A DNA stretch of 64,000 nucleotides from Pseudomonas marginalis (GCF_900105325.1 NZ_FNSU01000003.1:62001-126000), one strand, 5' to 3'; positions 8,511-17,660 are shown, counted from the first letter of the stretch. Translations and numbers: made by a program. The notes: generated by a model from the letters alone, not told the origin.

Positions 8511-9959
8511 ATGGACATCCACAACCTGCTGGACAGCGAGGACGCCACCGGTTTGGCCGAATGGGTCAGGCGCGGTGAGGTGCAGCCCGGCGAGCTGCTG
8601 GAAGCGGTGATCGAGCGTATCGAACGGGTCGAACCGCAGCTGAATGCGGTGGCCGAGCGGCTTTACGATTCGGCCCGCCAGTCGGTACGCGCGTCGCGCC
8701 CCGGCCCCGGTGTGTTTGCCGGGGTACCGACTCTGATCAAGGACCTGTTTTCGCCGGTCAACGGCGCGGCGATGACCAATGGCTCGCAGGCGTTGGGAGG
8801 CGCTCGCGCTGACTTTGAAGCCGAACACGTAAGCCGTATCCGCCGTGCCGGGTGTGTGATTGTCGGTACCAGCACCTCACCCGAGTTCGGCACCTCCTAT
8901 TCCACCGAGTCCAACCGCTTTGGCGCCACGCGCAACCCCTGGAACATCGCCCACAGTGCCGGCGGCTCCAGTGGCGGTGCGGCAGCCTTGGTGGCGGCGC
9001 GCGTCGTACCGTTTGCCCATGGCAACGATGGCGGCGGTTCCTTGCGTGTGCCGGCGTCCTGCTGTGGGGTGTTCGGCCTCAAGCCCAGCCGTGGGCTGTT
9101 GCCGTCCGGGCCGATGGTCGGCGAGGGCTGGGCCGGCATGGGCACCCCCCATGCGATTACCTTGTCGGTGCGTGACAGCGCCGCGCTGCTGGATGCCACG
9201 GCCGGGATCGACCTGGGCGCACCCTATGCCGCGCCGCTGCAGGCACAGCCCTATGTCAGCGCGCTGCAGCAGGACCCTCGGCCGCTGCGGATCGCCCTGG
9301 TCGAGCAGCTCGGGCCTTGGCCGACCTCCGGCGAAAGTGTGCAAGCCGTGCGCCAGGCCGCCAGGTTGTGCGAATCCCTGGGCCACCGCGTTGAACCGGT
9401 CAGCTTGCCGGTGGCGCTGCCGGCGTTTCTCGATCAGGTCTTCACCATCATCGGTGCAAGCACGCGCCATTATGTCGATGTGTTGGGGCAGATGCGCGGT
9501 TCCGCCGTGCAGCCCGAGGAGCTGGAAGCCCGCACCCGCATCATTTTGCGCAGCAAGGGCGATGTCAGTGGTGCGCAGTACGCGGGGGCCGTGGAGTGGA
9601 TTCATGCCTTGGGTCGGCAGTTGGCGGTATTCATGCAGGATTACGACCTGATCCTCACGCCGACCCTGGCACGCGAGCCGGTGCCAATCGGTGAGCTGGA
9701 TCTGCAGGACGACCGTCTGAGCCTGGAAGATCTGATTGAACAGTTCCACAGCTACTCGCCGTTCACGGCACTGTTCAATGCCAGCGGGCAACCGGCGATG
9801 TCGGTGCCGTTGTACTGGAGCGCTGCCGGCTTGCCGATGGGCGCTCATTTCGCCGCGCGCTTTGGCGAAGAAAATACCTTGTTTGCCCTCGCGGGGCAGT
9901 TGGAGCGGGCCCAGCCCTGGCGCGGTCGGGTACCGTCGGTCAATGCCTGTCGGTTGTAA
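8511..9959 (+). CDS. amidase signature family hydrolase
   Basis: 482-residue amidase with an intact Ser-cisSer-Lys triad: Lys77 (PTLIKDLF), cis-Ser153 in AGGSSGG, and nucleophile Ser177 in GNDGGGSLR. The 24-residue spacing between the two serines is the same as in FAAH. AGGAGACGAAC precedes the ATG. It ends the AraC-porin-MFS-amidase group, so it probably hydrolyses an imported amide or related C-N bond. The substrate cannot be inferred. GatA is unlikely because no gatB or gatC is adjacent and the C-terminal region differs. Confidence 0.9.
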   Translation: MDIHNLLDSEDATGLAEWVRRGEVQPGELLEAVIERIERVEPQLNAVAERLYDSARQSVRASRPGPGVFAGVPTLIKDLFSPVNGAAMTNGSQALGGARADFEAEHVSRIRRAGCVIVGTSTSPEFGTSYSTESNRFGATRNPWNIAHSAGGSSGGAAALVAARVVPFAHGNDGGGSLRVPASCCGVFGLKPSRGLLPSGPMVGEGWAGMGTPHAITLSVRDSAALLDATAGIDLGAPYAAPLQAQPYVSALQQDPRPLRIALVEQLGPWPTSGESVQAVRQAARLCESLGHRVEPVSLPVALPAFLDQVFTIIGASTRHYVDVLGQMRGSAVQPEELEARTRIILRSKGDVSGAQYAGAVEWIHALGRQLAVFMQDYDLILTPTLAREPVPIGELDLQDDRLSLEDLIEQFHSYSPFTALFNASGQPAMSVPLYWSAAGLPMGAHFAARFGEENTLFALAGQLERAQPWRGRVPSVNACRL

Positions 9960-9968
9960 GCGTCAGAG

Positions 9969-10015
9969 GGGGTTCTGCATTGGGCGGGTGACCGATCTGC
10001 CCGATGCGAAACCCC
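9969..10015. terminator. long hairpin between convergent amidase and GGDEF genes
   Basis: GGGGTT..GCATTGGGC (9969-9985) pairs with GCCCGATGC..AACCCC (9999-10015), a roughly 17-bp imperfect stem around a 13-nt loop in a 62-bp convergent gap. There is no clear T-run on either side, so it could stop transcription from both genes only as an inefficient or factor-assisted terminator. Confidence 0.5.
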
Positions 10016-10021
10016 GCCTTG

Positions 10022-10909
10022 TCACTCTGCCGCAGATCGACGCCTTTTTACCCGGTACATATCTCCGTCCGCATGGCTGAGCAGGCTATCGGCGTCCTCT
10101 CCGTCCTGGGGGTAAACCGCCACGCCGATACTGCAGGACGGCATCTTCACCCCACCAAACTCGGCACCCAGCGGCTCGGCCATGACCGCGAGTATCTGCA
10201 CCACCTTGGCAGAAATAGCCTCCCGCGACGGGTTATCCGTCAGCAGCACCGTGAACTCATCACCGCCCATCCGCGCCACCAGGTCGCTGTCGAGTACGCA
10301 GCGTTCCAGCCGTCGTGCAATCACACACAGCACGCGATCGCCCATGGCATGGCCATGCACATCGTTGATGCCCTTGAAGTCATTGATGTCCAGAAACAGC
10401 AATGCCAGGCTGCGGTTGCGGGACTTCGCACTGTGCAGCGCCTGGTCCAGCCGATCATTGAACAGTGACCGGTTGGTCAGGCCGGTCAGCGGATCATGGT
10501 GGGCGAGGAAGCGCAGTTCTTCCTCGGCCTGGGTGAGCGCCGTCACGTCCCGCGCGACCCCGATTCGCGCGCCCACTTCTTCGGACCAGAAGGCCGCCCA
10601 CAGGATGTGCACGACACTGCCGTCCTTGCGTATATAACGGTTACGGAAGTCGACATGGGATTGGCCATTCATGACCCGCACAATGGAGGCGCGGGTGCGC
10701 GCCAGGTCTTCAGGGTGCATGTAGTGGGTGATCAGGGTGCCAACCAGTGCGTCGGCACGGTAGCCGAGCAATGCCTCACAGGCATCGCTCACGAAGACAA
10801 TCTGGTTGTCACCGTCGACGACAAAGACCGTATCCAGCATCAGGTGGATCAGTTTGGGGTAGAGAGCGTGCAGGTCAATGGGCATGGGGGCATCGAGCGT
10901 CCGGTTCAT
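10022..10909 (-). CDS. PAS-GGDEF diguanylate cyclase
   Basis: 295-residue cytosolic protein with a PAS domain (about residues 20-125, ending IGVARDVTALTQAEE) and a GGDEF domain (about 130-292). The catalytic motif GGDEF (215-219) is intact, and the substrate-binding LDINDFKGIND is present, so c-di-GMP synthesis is likely. The RxxD inhibitory site normally just upstream is absent (DSDL in its place), so product inhibition may be weak. There is no EAL domain or membrane segment. It is convergent with the amidase. A link to Tad pili or surface adhesion is plausible from general c-di-GMP biology but not shown here. Confidence 0.9.
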   Translation of the reverse strand: MNRTLDAPMPIDLHALYPKLIHLMLDTVFVVDGDNQIVFVSDACEALLGYRADALVGTLITHYMHPEDLARTRASIVRVMNGQSHVDFRNRYIRKDGSVVHILWAAFWSEEVGARIGVARDVTALTQAEEELRFLAHHDPLTGLTNRSLFNDRLDQALHSAKSRNRSLALLFLDINDFKGINDVHGHAMGDRVLCVIARRLERCVLDSDLVARMGGDEFTVLLTDNPSREAISAKVVQILAVMAEPLGAEFGGVKMPSCSIGVAVYPQDGEDADSLLSHADGDMYRVKRRRSAAE

Positions 10910-10981
10910 ATCGGCCGATCATAGCCCGATCATGAGCGGGGGCGTTGAGCAATCCTGCACATTTTAGTGCCCTCCCTGACG

Positions 10982-11566
10982 TTAAAACACGCAGCGCACC
11001 TTCGCCCGGTAAAAATCAAACGCATTGATCGCGCCTTGAATCGCCTGTTGTTCCTGCTCAGCATCCAGCGCCTGGCTGTCGAGTAAGGCGATGAACTGCC
11101 GCCAGTGCAGGCCTCGGCCGCCGGGATGGGCGGCCAGGTGGCTGGCGCCGTGGGTTTCGCCCAGACCCAGTTGCTGGGTTTCCTTAAACAGAAATGCCGC
11201 GCCCAGGTTGGAACCTTCGCTGCAATACAGCCAGCCCAGTGCTTCGAATGACCCGTTCACAACGGCCGGCGCGGGTGCGTCGGGCACGACCTGGTCGAGG
11301 TCCAGCAGGTCACGCTTGACGGCTTCAAAGCGTGGCAATTCGCTCAGCCCCGGCAGGCGTCGGTTAAGCTCAACGTCCTTGTACAGGCCGTCGATGGCGC
11401 CATGGAACGCATGTTGCAATTGCAGGAATTGCACGTAGCGCTCACGGCTGTCGAACGGGCGTGCCTGCATCACCAGTTCGTTGACGTTGTCGTGGTCGCG
11501 GGTGGTGGCGGCCTTGATGCGTTTGGCTCGCGACAATTCAGGGGCTTGGGGGGGCTGGGTGGTCAT
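10982..11566 (-). CDS. bacterial heme oxygenase (HemO/PigA-like)
   Basis: 194-residue protein with the heme oxygenase fold signature: ATTRDHDNVNELVM around the proximal histidine and the distal-helix segment EALGWLYCSEGSNLGAAFLFK, which is characteristic of the PigA/HemO group. It degrades heme to biliverdin, releasing iron and CO. No heme receptor or bacteriophytochrome gene is adjacent, so a phytochrome-chromophore role (BphO) cannot be separated from iron acquisition. A degenerate copy of the TTAA-N6-TTAA element lies 71-84 bp upstream. Confidence 0.85.
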   Translation of the reverse strand: MTTQPPQAPELSRAKRIKAATTRDHDNVNELVMQARPFDSRERYVQFLQLQHAFHGAIDGLYKDVELNRRLPGLSELPRFEAVKRDLLDLDQVVPDAPAPAVVNGSFEALGWLYCSEGSNLGAAFLFKETQQLGLGETHGASHLAAHPGGRGLHWRQFIALLDSQALDAEQEQQAIQGAINAFDFYRAKVRCVF

Positions 11567-11636
11567 GCTGGCACCTGCACAATTAAGAGGCAGGAATCAT
11601 GGCGAATCGAGAACCCTGCCGACAATCACGCAACTA

Positions 11637-11650
11637 TTAAGAACGCTTCA
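11637..11650 (-). promoter_or_regulatory. weak TTAA-N6-TTAA-like element upstream of heme oxygenase
   Basis: TTAAGAACGCTTCA differs at two of 14 positions from the element TTAAGAATGCTTAA found upstream of flp and of the tadG-like gene. It lies in the short gap between the M50 gene and the heme oxygenase start, 71 bp from that start, much like the site before the response regulator (68 bp). Because one half-site is broken, this is only a candidate. Confidence 0.25.
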
Positions 11651-11659
11651 TGCAAGCGC

Positions 11660-13765
11660 CTAGAACGCCGACTCGCGAATCAGCACGGCCAGGATCCTGC
11701 GCCAGATCCCCATCACCAGGCTGTGTGACTGACCCTCCAGGACCACTGTACCGCGCAGCGCGATACTCGGCGTCGGGCTGCCAGGATCGGTGCGCAGCAA
11801 GGCGCGGTAAAGGGCTTTTTCCGGCTGGGGCAAGCGTTCGTGATCGAGGGTTGCGGCAATCGCGCCCTGGTACACCGAGGCCAGCTCCGGTGTGGACGTC
11901 AGGCGCCGCACGGCGGTTTGGCCGAGGCTTTCGAGGCTGACATCGAGGGACGGGTATGCCAGGTTTTCCGGGTAGAAACGCGCACGACTGCCTGGGCTCA
12001 GGCGCGCCAGGTCCTGTTCCTCGACAAACGCCTCGACCCGCCCGCCCTGGGCGCCGGTCAACGTGCCCAGCCATTCACCGGCGGCCAGCCATTCACCGGG
12101 TTCCAGCGGCTCGGCCAGGTCGGCCAGCACGCCGTCAAACGCGGCGTATACGGTGAGCTGGCGCATCTGCTGGCGCAGTAATCGCTGGCGTTCCCGCGCA
12201 GCCGCCAACTCCTGGCGCACCACCAGCAGGTTGGCGGCGGTTTCGTGGTTGAGCACCTGGAAGCTATCCTGCCATTGCAGGGTCAGGATGCGCCGATCCA
12301 GGCTTTGCAGCTCCTGGCGCAAATCCGGTGCCTCCAGTTGGAACAGCGCCTGGCCGGCCTGCACGTGCTGCCCCGGCAGCACCTCTATACGTTCCAGGCG
12401 CGCCGCAATCGGCACATACAACCCGGCCTGTTGTTCGGCGCGCAGCAAGGCCGGGGCGTGCACGCGACTGCTCCAGGGAATGCAGGCCAGCAGCAATACG
12501 CTGCCCAGCACCAGCAAGGTGGTCAGGCCATGACGGTTCATGCGGTAGTCCTTGCGGCGCGCGTACCATTCGCGCAGTTCATTGAGGATGGGCAGCAGTA
12601 CGAAGTACAGGATCTCGACGATAAACAACACAATGCCCAGCAGCTTGAAGGCAAAGTGATAGACCAGCAGCGCGATGCCTAAAAACAGAAAGAAGCGGTA
12701 GATCCAGGTGCCGATGGAATAGGCCACCAGTGTGCGCTCCAGCCACGGCTCGAAGCGTTCCGGGCGCGGTTCGTTGAAGGCGAACAGCCCTTCGCGCACG
12801 CGCCAGCGCGTCAGGCGAAAGGCGCGTTGTTGCAGGTTCGGCACCTCCAGCAGATCCGACAGCAGGAAGTAACCGTCAAAGCGCATGAACGGGCTGAGGT
12901 TAATCGCCAGGGTCAGCACCCAGGTGGTAGTCGCCAGCATAAAGGCAGCGCTGCGCAACATGCCGTCGGGCAGGAAACTCCACAGCAGGGTGGCCCAGGC
13001 TGCCAGGCTCAGTTCGGCGAGCATGCCGGCGGCACCGATGGCCAGGCGCTGTCGGCGGCTGCGCAAACGCCAGGCGCCCGAGGTGTCGGTGTAGAGCACC
13101 GGCCACATCACCAGCAGCGCCACGCCCATGGTCGCGACGCACCCACCATAACGCTTGCAGGTATAGGCGTGACCCAGTTCATGCAGCACCTTGGTCAGCA
13201 GCAGGGTCAGGCCAGCCAAGGCGGCGCCTTCCAGGGTGAAAAAGTGCAGGAAGGTGTGGATGAAACTGTCCCATTGGCGAGCGACCAACAGCAGCCCTAG
13301 CAACGCCGCGCCGACGGTCAGTCGCAAGAACCCACGGCTGTAGAACACCTGCACCCATGGCAGGCTGCGTTCCAGGAAGCGGTCCGGGCGCACCAACGGG
13401 ATGCGCACGAACAAGTAATTCTTCAGCAACCAGCGACCCCAACCGGTTTTTTGCCCGTCAGCGATCCGTGCCAGCTGCGCGTTGTCCTCGTCGCCTGTGC
13501 TTTGCAGCAATTGGTTGTGCTGCAAAAAAAACTTGAGCTGTTCGACGTCGCCTTTCTCCAACCCCAGGGTGGTGGCCTGGCTGACGGCGTGGGCAATCGC
13601 CTCGGGCTCGCCCAAGGCCCAGCGTCCCAGGATCTCCACCTCGGCCCAGCCCAGGCGAAAGAACTGTCCGCGCGTCGGGTCTTCCAGGGTCCAGGAAGGA
13701 GAGCCGTCGCGATGTTGCGGGCCTTCATGCAGCAACAGTTCCTGGCGCAGCGGCGGCAGGTTCAC
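11660..13765 (-). CDS. M50 (site-2 protease-like) membrane metallopeptidase fused to HlyD-type adaptor
   Basis: 701-residue polytopic protein. About residues 1-105 are soluble and PqqD-like (RGQFFRLGWAEVEILGRW). Residues about 150-430 carry several membrane segments with the zinc motif HELGH (195-199) and a second metal-ligand motif FMRFDGYF (Asp297), so the peptidase site looks intact. After a last membrane segment (about 433-450) comes a periplasmic lipoyl/HlyD-like part (LYVPIAARLERIEVLPGQHVQAGQ, then a coiled-coil-like hairpin). It is the last gene of a four-gene operon and overlaps the upstream HlyD gene by ATGA. Combined protease and adaptor architecture suggests cleavage coupled to export; this is inference. 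Confidence 0.85.
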   Translation of the reverse strand: MNLPPLRQELLLHEGPQHRDGSPSWTLEDPTRGQFFRLGWAEVEILGRWALGEPEAIAHAVSQATTLGLEKGDVEQLKFFLQHNQLLQSTGDEDNAQLARIADGQKTGWGRWLLKNYLFVRIPLVRPDRFLERSLPWVQVFYSRGFLRLTVGAALLGLLLVARQWDSFIHTFLHFFTLEGAALAGLTLLLTKVLHELGHAYTCKRYGGCVATMGVALLVMWPVLYTDTSGAWRLRSRRQRLAIGAAGMLAELSLAAWATLLWSFLPDGMLRSAAFMLATTTWVLTLAINLSPFMRFDGYFLLSDLLEVPNLQQRAFRLTRWRVREGLFAFNEPRPERFEPWLERTLVAYSIGTWIYRFFLFLGIALLVYHFAFKLLGIVLFIVEILYFVLLPILNELREWYARRKDYRMNRHGLTTLLVLGSVLLLACIPWSSRVHAPALLRAEQQAGLYVPIAARLERIEVLPGQHVQAGQALFQLEAPDLRQELQSLDRRILTLQWQDSFQVLNHETAANLLVVRQELAAARERQRLLRQQMRQLTVYAAFDGVLADLAEPLEPGEWLAAGEWLGTLTGAQGGRVEAFVEEQDLARLSPGSRARFYPENLAYPSLDVSLESLGQTAVRRLTSTPELASVYQGAIAATLDHERLPQPEKALYRALLRTDPGSPTPSIALRGTVVLEGQSHSLVMGIWRRILAVLIRESAF

Positions 13766-15084
13766 AGGGCCAGCCAGATACGCACGGTGGCCAGGGGGCG
13801 ACGCAGCAGGAAGTAGATCAGGCTGGTGCGCCCCGCATAGACCTTGGCTGTGCCTTTGAGGCCGACGCGCAGGCGCGGGTCGGCGCTATCGAATTCAGCT
13901 TTGAGACGGTACGCCATACCGCCGTCGGGCGTTGGGCTGGCGCGGTAGGCCAGGCGTTGCAAAGTGGCCGGCAAGGGGGCCGACGGGTCAGTGTTGAGGA
14001 ACAGCAAGGTGGCGGCGCCCGGTTGCAGGTCGATGGCGTCGCCCACCGGCAGCAGGATTTCCAGTTGGGTCTGCTGCGGTTCGGCCACCAGCATGATGCG
14101 TTCGCCCAAGGACACGGGCCGTCCGACCCAATCACTGGAGTCGTCAAACACCGCCACGCCGGCTCGCGGCGCGGTGATCAAGGTGCGCTTGAGGTTTTCC
14201 TGGAGAAACGCCACCTCGCTTAACGCCTGCTCACGCCGACCTTGCAGTACCGCCAGGCTGGCTTTACTGCGCTCGTCGCTGAGGGCTTGCTGCTGGGCCT
14301 GGCGAAACTCCGCATCACTGATGGACAACGCCTGGCGAGAAGATTCAAGGCGGCTTTGCAGTTCACGGGCATCCAGTTGCACCAGCGCCTGGCCTTCGCT
14401 CACGGTTTGATTCGGTTGCACCAGCATACGTTCGACGACGCCCTGCATCGGCGCGCGCAGCACGCTGGGGTGCAGGGCGACAATTTCCGCCGGGGCCAGT
14501 ACCGACTGACGGATCGGGATAAGTAACAGCGCCAGCAACAGGCCCGCGCCGATCAGCACCTGGCGACGCTTGAAGTCGGGGCGTCGCAAGCGTCGCGTGC
14601 CCGGATTCAGCAAGGCCTGCCAGGCATGCCCGACCGCGTCCAGCCAGAGTTCCAGCAACTGCTGCTGCGCGTTGCTCAGCGGCGCGTCCCGGGCCAGTAG
14701 CAGTGCGCCCAACAGCTCGCCCGCAGGGTTTTTGATCGGCAGCCACAGCAGCACCTGTGGCAGGTACTCACCCCATATCGCTGCATCGGCAGGGGAGAGG
14801 TTGTGGCGGTCGATCGGATGGATCACCCCGGCGTTATCGGAAGCCTGCCAGTCTCGACAGCGTTGGCCGAGCCAGCTGGTGAAGGGCGCGTCACGCTCCA
14901 CCACGGCCAGCCCGGACAGCGTTTGCCAGCGTTGGTCGGTACCGTGCCAAAGCAGCGCCTGGCGGTAGTCAAGCAGCAGGCGGGTGTCATTCACCAGCAG
15001 GAAACCCAGCGCCTCCAGGCCGCCGGCGGCGCGCAGGCGTTGTTCCAGGTGCAGCAGGTCAGCCAGGACGTTATTGGCGCTCAT
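13762..15084 (-). CDS. HlyD-family adaptor with cytoplasmic GAF-like domain
   Basis: 440-residue protein. Residues about 1-165 are soluble and look GAF-like (FTSWLGQRCRDWQ; VLLWLPIKNPAGELLGALLLA). One membrane helix follows at about 175-191 (VLIGAGLLLALLLIPI). The periplasmic part has the HlyD lipoyl halves (LRAPMQGVVERMLVQPNQTV and ITAPRAGVAVFDD) separated by a coiled-coil hairpin rich in Gln, Ala and Glu. Both ends overlap neighbours by ATGA, so it is translationally coupled to the adaptor upstream and the M50 gene downstream. A cytoplasmic sensor on a HlyD protein is unusual and might gate the channel (inference). Confidence 0.82.
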   Translation of the reverse strand: MSANNVLADLLHLEQRLRAAGGLEALGFLLVNDTRLLLDYRQALLWHGTDQRWQTLSGLAVVERDAPFTSWLGQRCRDWQASDNAGVIHPIDRHNLSPADAAIWGEYLPQVLLWLPIKNPAGELLGALLLARDAPLSNAQQQLLELWLDAVGHAWQALLNPGTRRLRRPDFKRRQVLIGAGLLLALLLIPIRQSVLAPAEIVALHPSVLRAPMQGVVERMLVQPNQTVSEGQALVQLDARELQSRLESSRQALSISDAEFRQAQQQALSDERSKASLAVLQGRREQALSEVAFLQENLKRTLITAPRAGVAVFDDSSDWVGRPVSLGERIMLVAEPQQTQLEILLPVGDAIDLQPGAATLLFLNTDPSAPLPATLQRLAYRASPTPDGGMAYRLKAEFDSADPRLRVGLKGTAKVYAGRTSLIYFLLRRPLATVRIWLAL

Positions 15085-15866
15085 GGCCGGGGGGCGTCGG
15101 GCGGTACGAGCAGCGCATTACCGCTCATGCCGGGGAGCAATTGCGGGTCGTTGCTGGTGATACGCCCGAACACTTTGATCGACTGGCTGATGGGGTCGAT
15201 CACTGAGCCCAGGCGGGTGACCTCGGCGGGATATTCTTGGGCGGTTTCTTCCAGGCGCACCTTGAACCGATGCCCAGGCTTGAGCCAGACCATCCAGTGT
15301 GACGGCACGATCAGTTCTACTTCAAACGAACTGTCGTCATAGATCGCCAGCAGCTCCTCGCCTTCTGCCACGTATTCGCCCGGTTGCGCCTTGCGTTCGG
15401 CGACGCGCCCGGAAAACGGCGCGTCGATGGCGCAGCGCTGCACCATCACCTGGCCCACGCCACGCTGGGCCCGGGCCATGTTCACTTCAGCCTGGGCCTG
15501 GGACAGATCGGACACGCTGATCGACTGCAGCTTATCCAGGCGCCGGGCCACGTCGAGTTTTTTGCCGGCGGCGGCTTCGGCGGCGGCCGAATGGGTCAAC
15601 TGTGCGCGGTGCACGGCACAATCGAAGGTCACCAGGCGCTGGCCCTTCTTGAAGCTGGCGCCTTCCTTGACGTCCAACTCCAGCACCTTGCCCGCCAGTT
15701 CGCTGGACAGGACCGTACGCCGGCTGGCGCTCAGTTGCACGCGCAGTTGTGGCGAATTCGCGACCTGGCTGGAGGGCGCTTGCAGCGGTGCAGGTTCCTC
15801 AGCCACGGCGGCCATAGCGGTGAACGACAGGCACAGGGGCAACGCGACACAGTGAAAGTTACGCAT
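15081..15866 (-). CDS. periplasmic adaptor (RND/HlyD-type membrane fusion protein)
   Basis: 261-residue secreted adaptor. The start at 15866 gives a convincing signal peptide (FHCVALPLCLSFTAMAAVAEE). A GTG further upstream (15908) would lengthen and bury it. The lipoyl halves are visible (LSSELAGKVLELDVKEGASF and IDAPFSGRVAERKAQPGEYV), as is the barrel segment VELIVPSHWMVWLKPG. It lacks a membrane anchor or lipobox, unlike most RND adaptors. It lies between the TolC-like gene and the GAF-HlyD gene, overlapping the latter by ATGA. Two separate adaptors plus the M50-HlyD fusion make three lipoyl-domain proteins in one operon. Confidence 0.85.
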   Translation of the reverse strand: MRNFHCVALPLCLSFTAMAAVAEEPAPLQAPSSQVANSPQLRVQLSASRRTVLSSELAGKVLELDVKEGASFKKGQRLVTFDCAVHRAQLTHSAAAEAAAGKKLDVARRLDKLQSISVSDLSQAQAEVNMARAQRGVGQVMVQRCAIDAPFSGRVAERKAQPGEYVAEGEELLAIYDDSSFEVELIVPSHWMVWLKPGHRFKVRLEETAQEYPAEVTRLGSVIDPISQSIKVFGRITSNDPQLLPGMSGNALLVPPDAPRP

Positions 15867-15930
15867 GGGGCGGTGGGTCTCGGCAAATCGGGGGATAGCC
15901 CCGGCCACCTTCGGGCGACCGGGGCGGCCA

Positions 15931-17598
15931 TCAGCGTTTCTGGGTGACGGGCACCACGGGTGTGCCTTGCAGAGAGCCGAGGCTGTTCCACATATCCAGG
16001 CTCTGCACCGGGCGCGGCGCTACGGCCACCGGTGCCGGCGTCGTAACGATCACGTGGCTCGGGTTGAGCCTTGGCAGGCGGGGCACCTGGGTCTTGCCCT
16101 GGGCCAGTGCGACGCCGTTGTCGAGGATCGCCTGGCTCAGCGCGGCCACGCTGTTGTCGGCCATACGCTCCGGCAACGGGTCCAGCCCCGCCGCCTGGTA
16201 CACCGCACCGTAGGCGCTTTGCAACTGCGCGTAGCTGCGGTCACGAATACGTGTGGCCAAGACCGTTTCGGTACGAGTGCGCACGCGTTCCACGAGGGTT
16301 TGGGCGTCGCTTTGCACCGCGTTTTCGGTCTGGTGCAGGATGCCACGCTGGATGCGCTGCAGTTCGTTGGAGCGATCAAACAGCGTGTTGGCCTGCTGGA
16401 ACTGCTGCCACGCCACGTTAACCTGGGTCAGTACCGCCATGCGCAGTGCCTGGCGGCGCACATCGGCCACCGCACTGCGCGCTTCGCCGGCACGGGTGAT
16501 GACGGGGTAGGACAGCACGCTCATCAGGTTCCAGCTCACCTGCACCCCGGCATCGGCCCAGCGATTGTTCACGGCAAAACTGTTGCTGTCGTAGTTGCTG
16601 CCGACGAACAGCGAAGCCCCTGGCAGCAGGCGCAGCAACGCCGAACGGGTTTCCAGCACGACGTTGCGCGCCAGGTAGCTTTCTTCGCGCACTTCCGGGC
16701 GCTTGACCATGGCCATGGCTTCCAGATCATCCAGGCTGTAAGCCAAGGCGGGTTGCTTCATCTGCTGATCGCTTGGCAGCACCAAGCGGTAATCGGTGGC
16801 CGGCGGCAGGTTCATCAACGCGGCCAGGCGCGATTTGGCGCTGGCCAATTCGCCGTCCACGGCTTCCAGTTGACGCACCATTTCCAGCAGGCCTTTTTGG
16901 AAGCGCAGGGCGTCCAACGGTGCCAACAGACGCTGTTGTTCGGTCTGGCGCGCATTGGCCAGGGTACTGCGTGCCTCTACCAGCGCTTGCTGTACTTCTG
17001 GCTTGAGGCGTTCGGCGGTGGCCGCCTCCCAATAGGCGCTGCGCACCTGGGCGATGATGTCGGCGACGATGCGGCGGCGGCGTTCTTCGGCGGCCAGACT
17101 TTTGTTGGCCTGGGCCTTGGCGCCGAAATAACCGAGGCCGAAGTCCAGCACGTTCCATGACAGTTGCAGGTCGGCGCTGCGGCTGCTGCGATCCTGGCTG
17201 GTGGACGGCTCCAAGGACTGGTTACCGGTGCGGATCGACTCGCTGGACGACGCCGAAATGTTATCGCGACCCCGCCAGCCCGCGCGGGCGGCCAGCTTGG
17301 GCAGCATGTCGAGGCTCTGCACGTCCAGCAGGTTATCTTCCAGGGCACGCTCCATCAGGCCCAGGCGCTGTTGCAGGTTGTATTTCACCGCGCGGGCCAT
17401 GGCTTCTTCCAGGCTGATGGGGCGGGTAACCGGCTCCTGGCCGTTGAACATCCGTGCACGGTCGGCGCTGGCCTGGGCGATATGCTGGTCCAGGGTCTCG
17501 GGTTCGGGTGTCACCGCGCAGGCACTCAGCGTGAGTGCGGCCAGGCCGATAGCGAGACGTAACGGCAGGCGTTGGGCGAGCGGTTGCTGCTTGATCAC
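15931..17598 (-). CDS. TolC-family outer-membrane efflux lipoprotein
   Basis: 555-residue OMF protein with the two repeated TolC-type halves (PISLEEAMARAVKYNLQQRLGLME; LDDLEAMAMVKRPEVREESYLA). The GTG start at 17598 is chosen because AGGGG lies seven bases upstream and it yields a lipoprotein signal ending LTLSAC, as in OprM-type channels. It is the first gene of the TolC-HlyD-HlyD-M50 operon. A TTAA-N6-TTAA element lies about 106 bp upstream. It should form the outer-membrane channel of the system. No ABC or RND pump is encoded alongside. Confidence 0.9.
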   Translation of the reverse strand: MIKQQPLAQRLPLRLAIGLAALTLSACAVTPEPETLDQHIAQASADRARMFNGQEPVTRPISLEEAMARAVKYNLQQRLGLMERALEDNLLDVQSLDMLPKLAARAGWRGRDNISASSSESIRTGNQSLEPSTSQDRSSRSADLQLSWNVLDFGLGYFGAKAQANKSLAAEERRRRIVADIIAQVRSAYWEAATAERLKPEVQQALVEARSTLANARQTEQQRLLAPLDALRFQKGLLEMVRQLEAVDGELASAKSRLAALMNLPPATDYRLVLPSDQQMKQPALAYSLDDLEAMAMVKRPEVREESYLARNVVLETRSALLRLLPGASLFVGSNYDSNSFAVNNRWADAGVQVSWNLMSVLSYPVITRAGEARSAVADVRRQALRMAVLTQVNVAWQQFQQANTLFDRSNELQRIQRGILHQTENAVQSDAQTLVERVRTRTETVLATRIRDRSYAQLQSAYGAVYQAAGLDPLPERMADNSVAALSQAILDNGVALAQGKTQVPRLPRLNPSHVIVTTPAPVAVAPRPVQSLDMWNSLGSLQGTPVVPVTQKR

Positions 17599-17660
17599 AT
17601 GTATTCCCCTGAAAAAGTGCGGTGCAGGCTGCCATCTTGGCGTGGCGTGACGCAGTGGCG

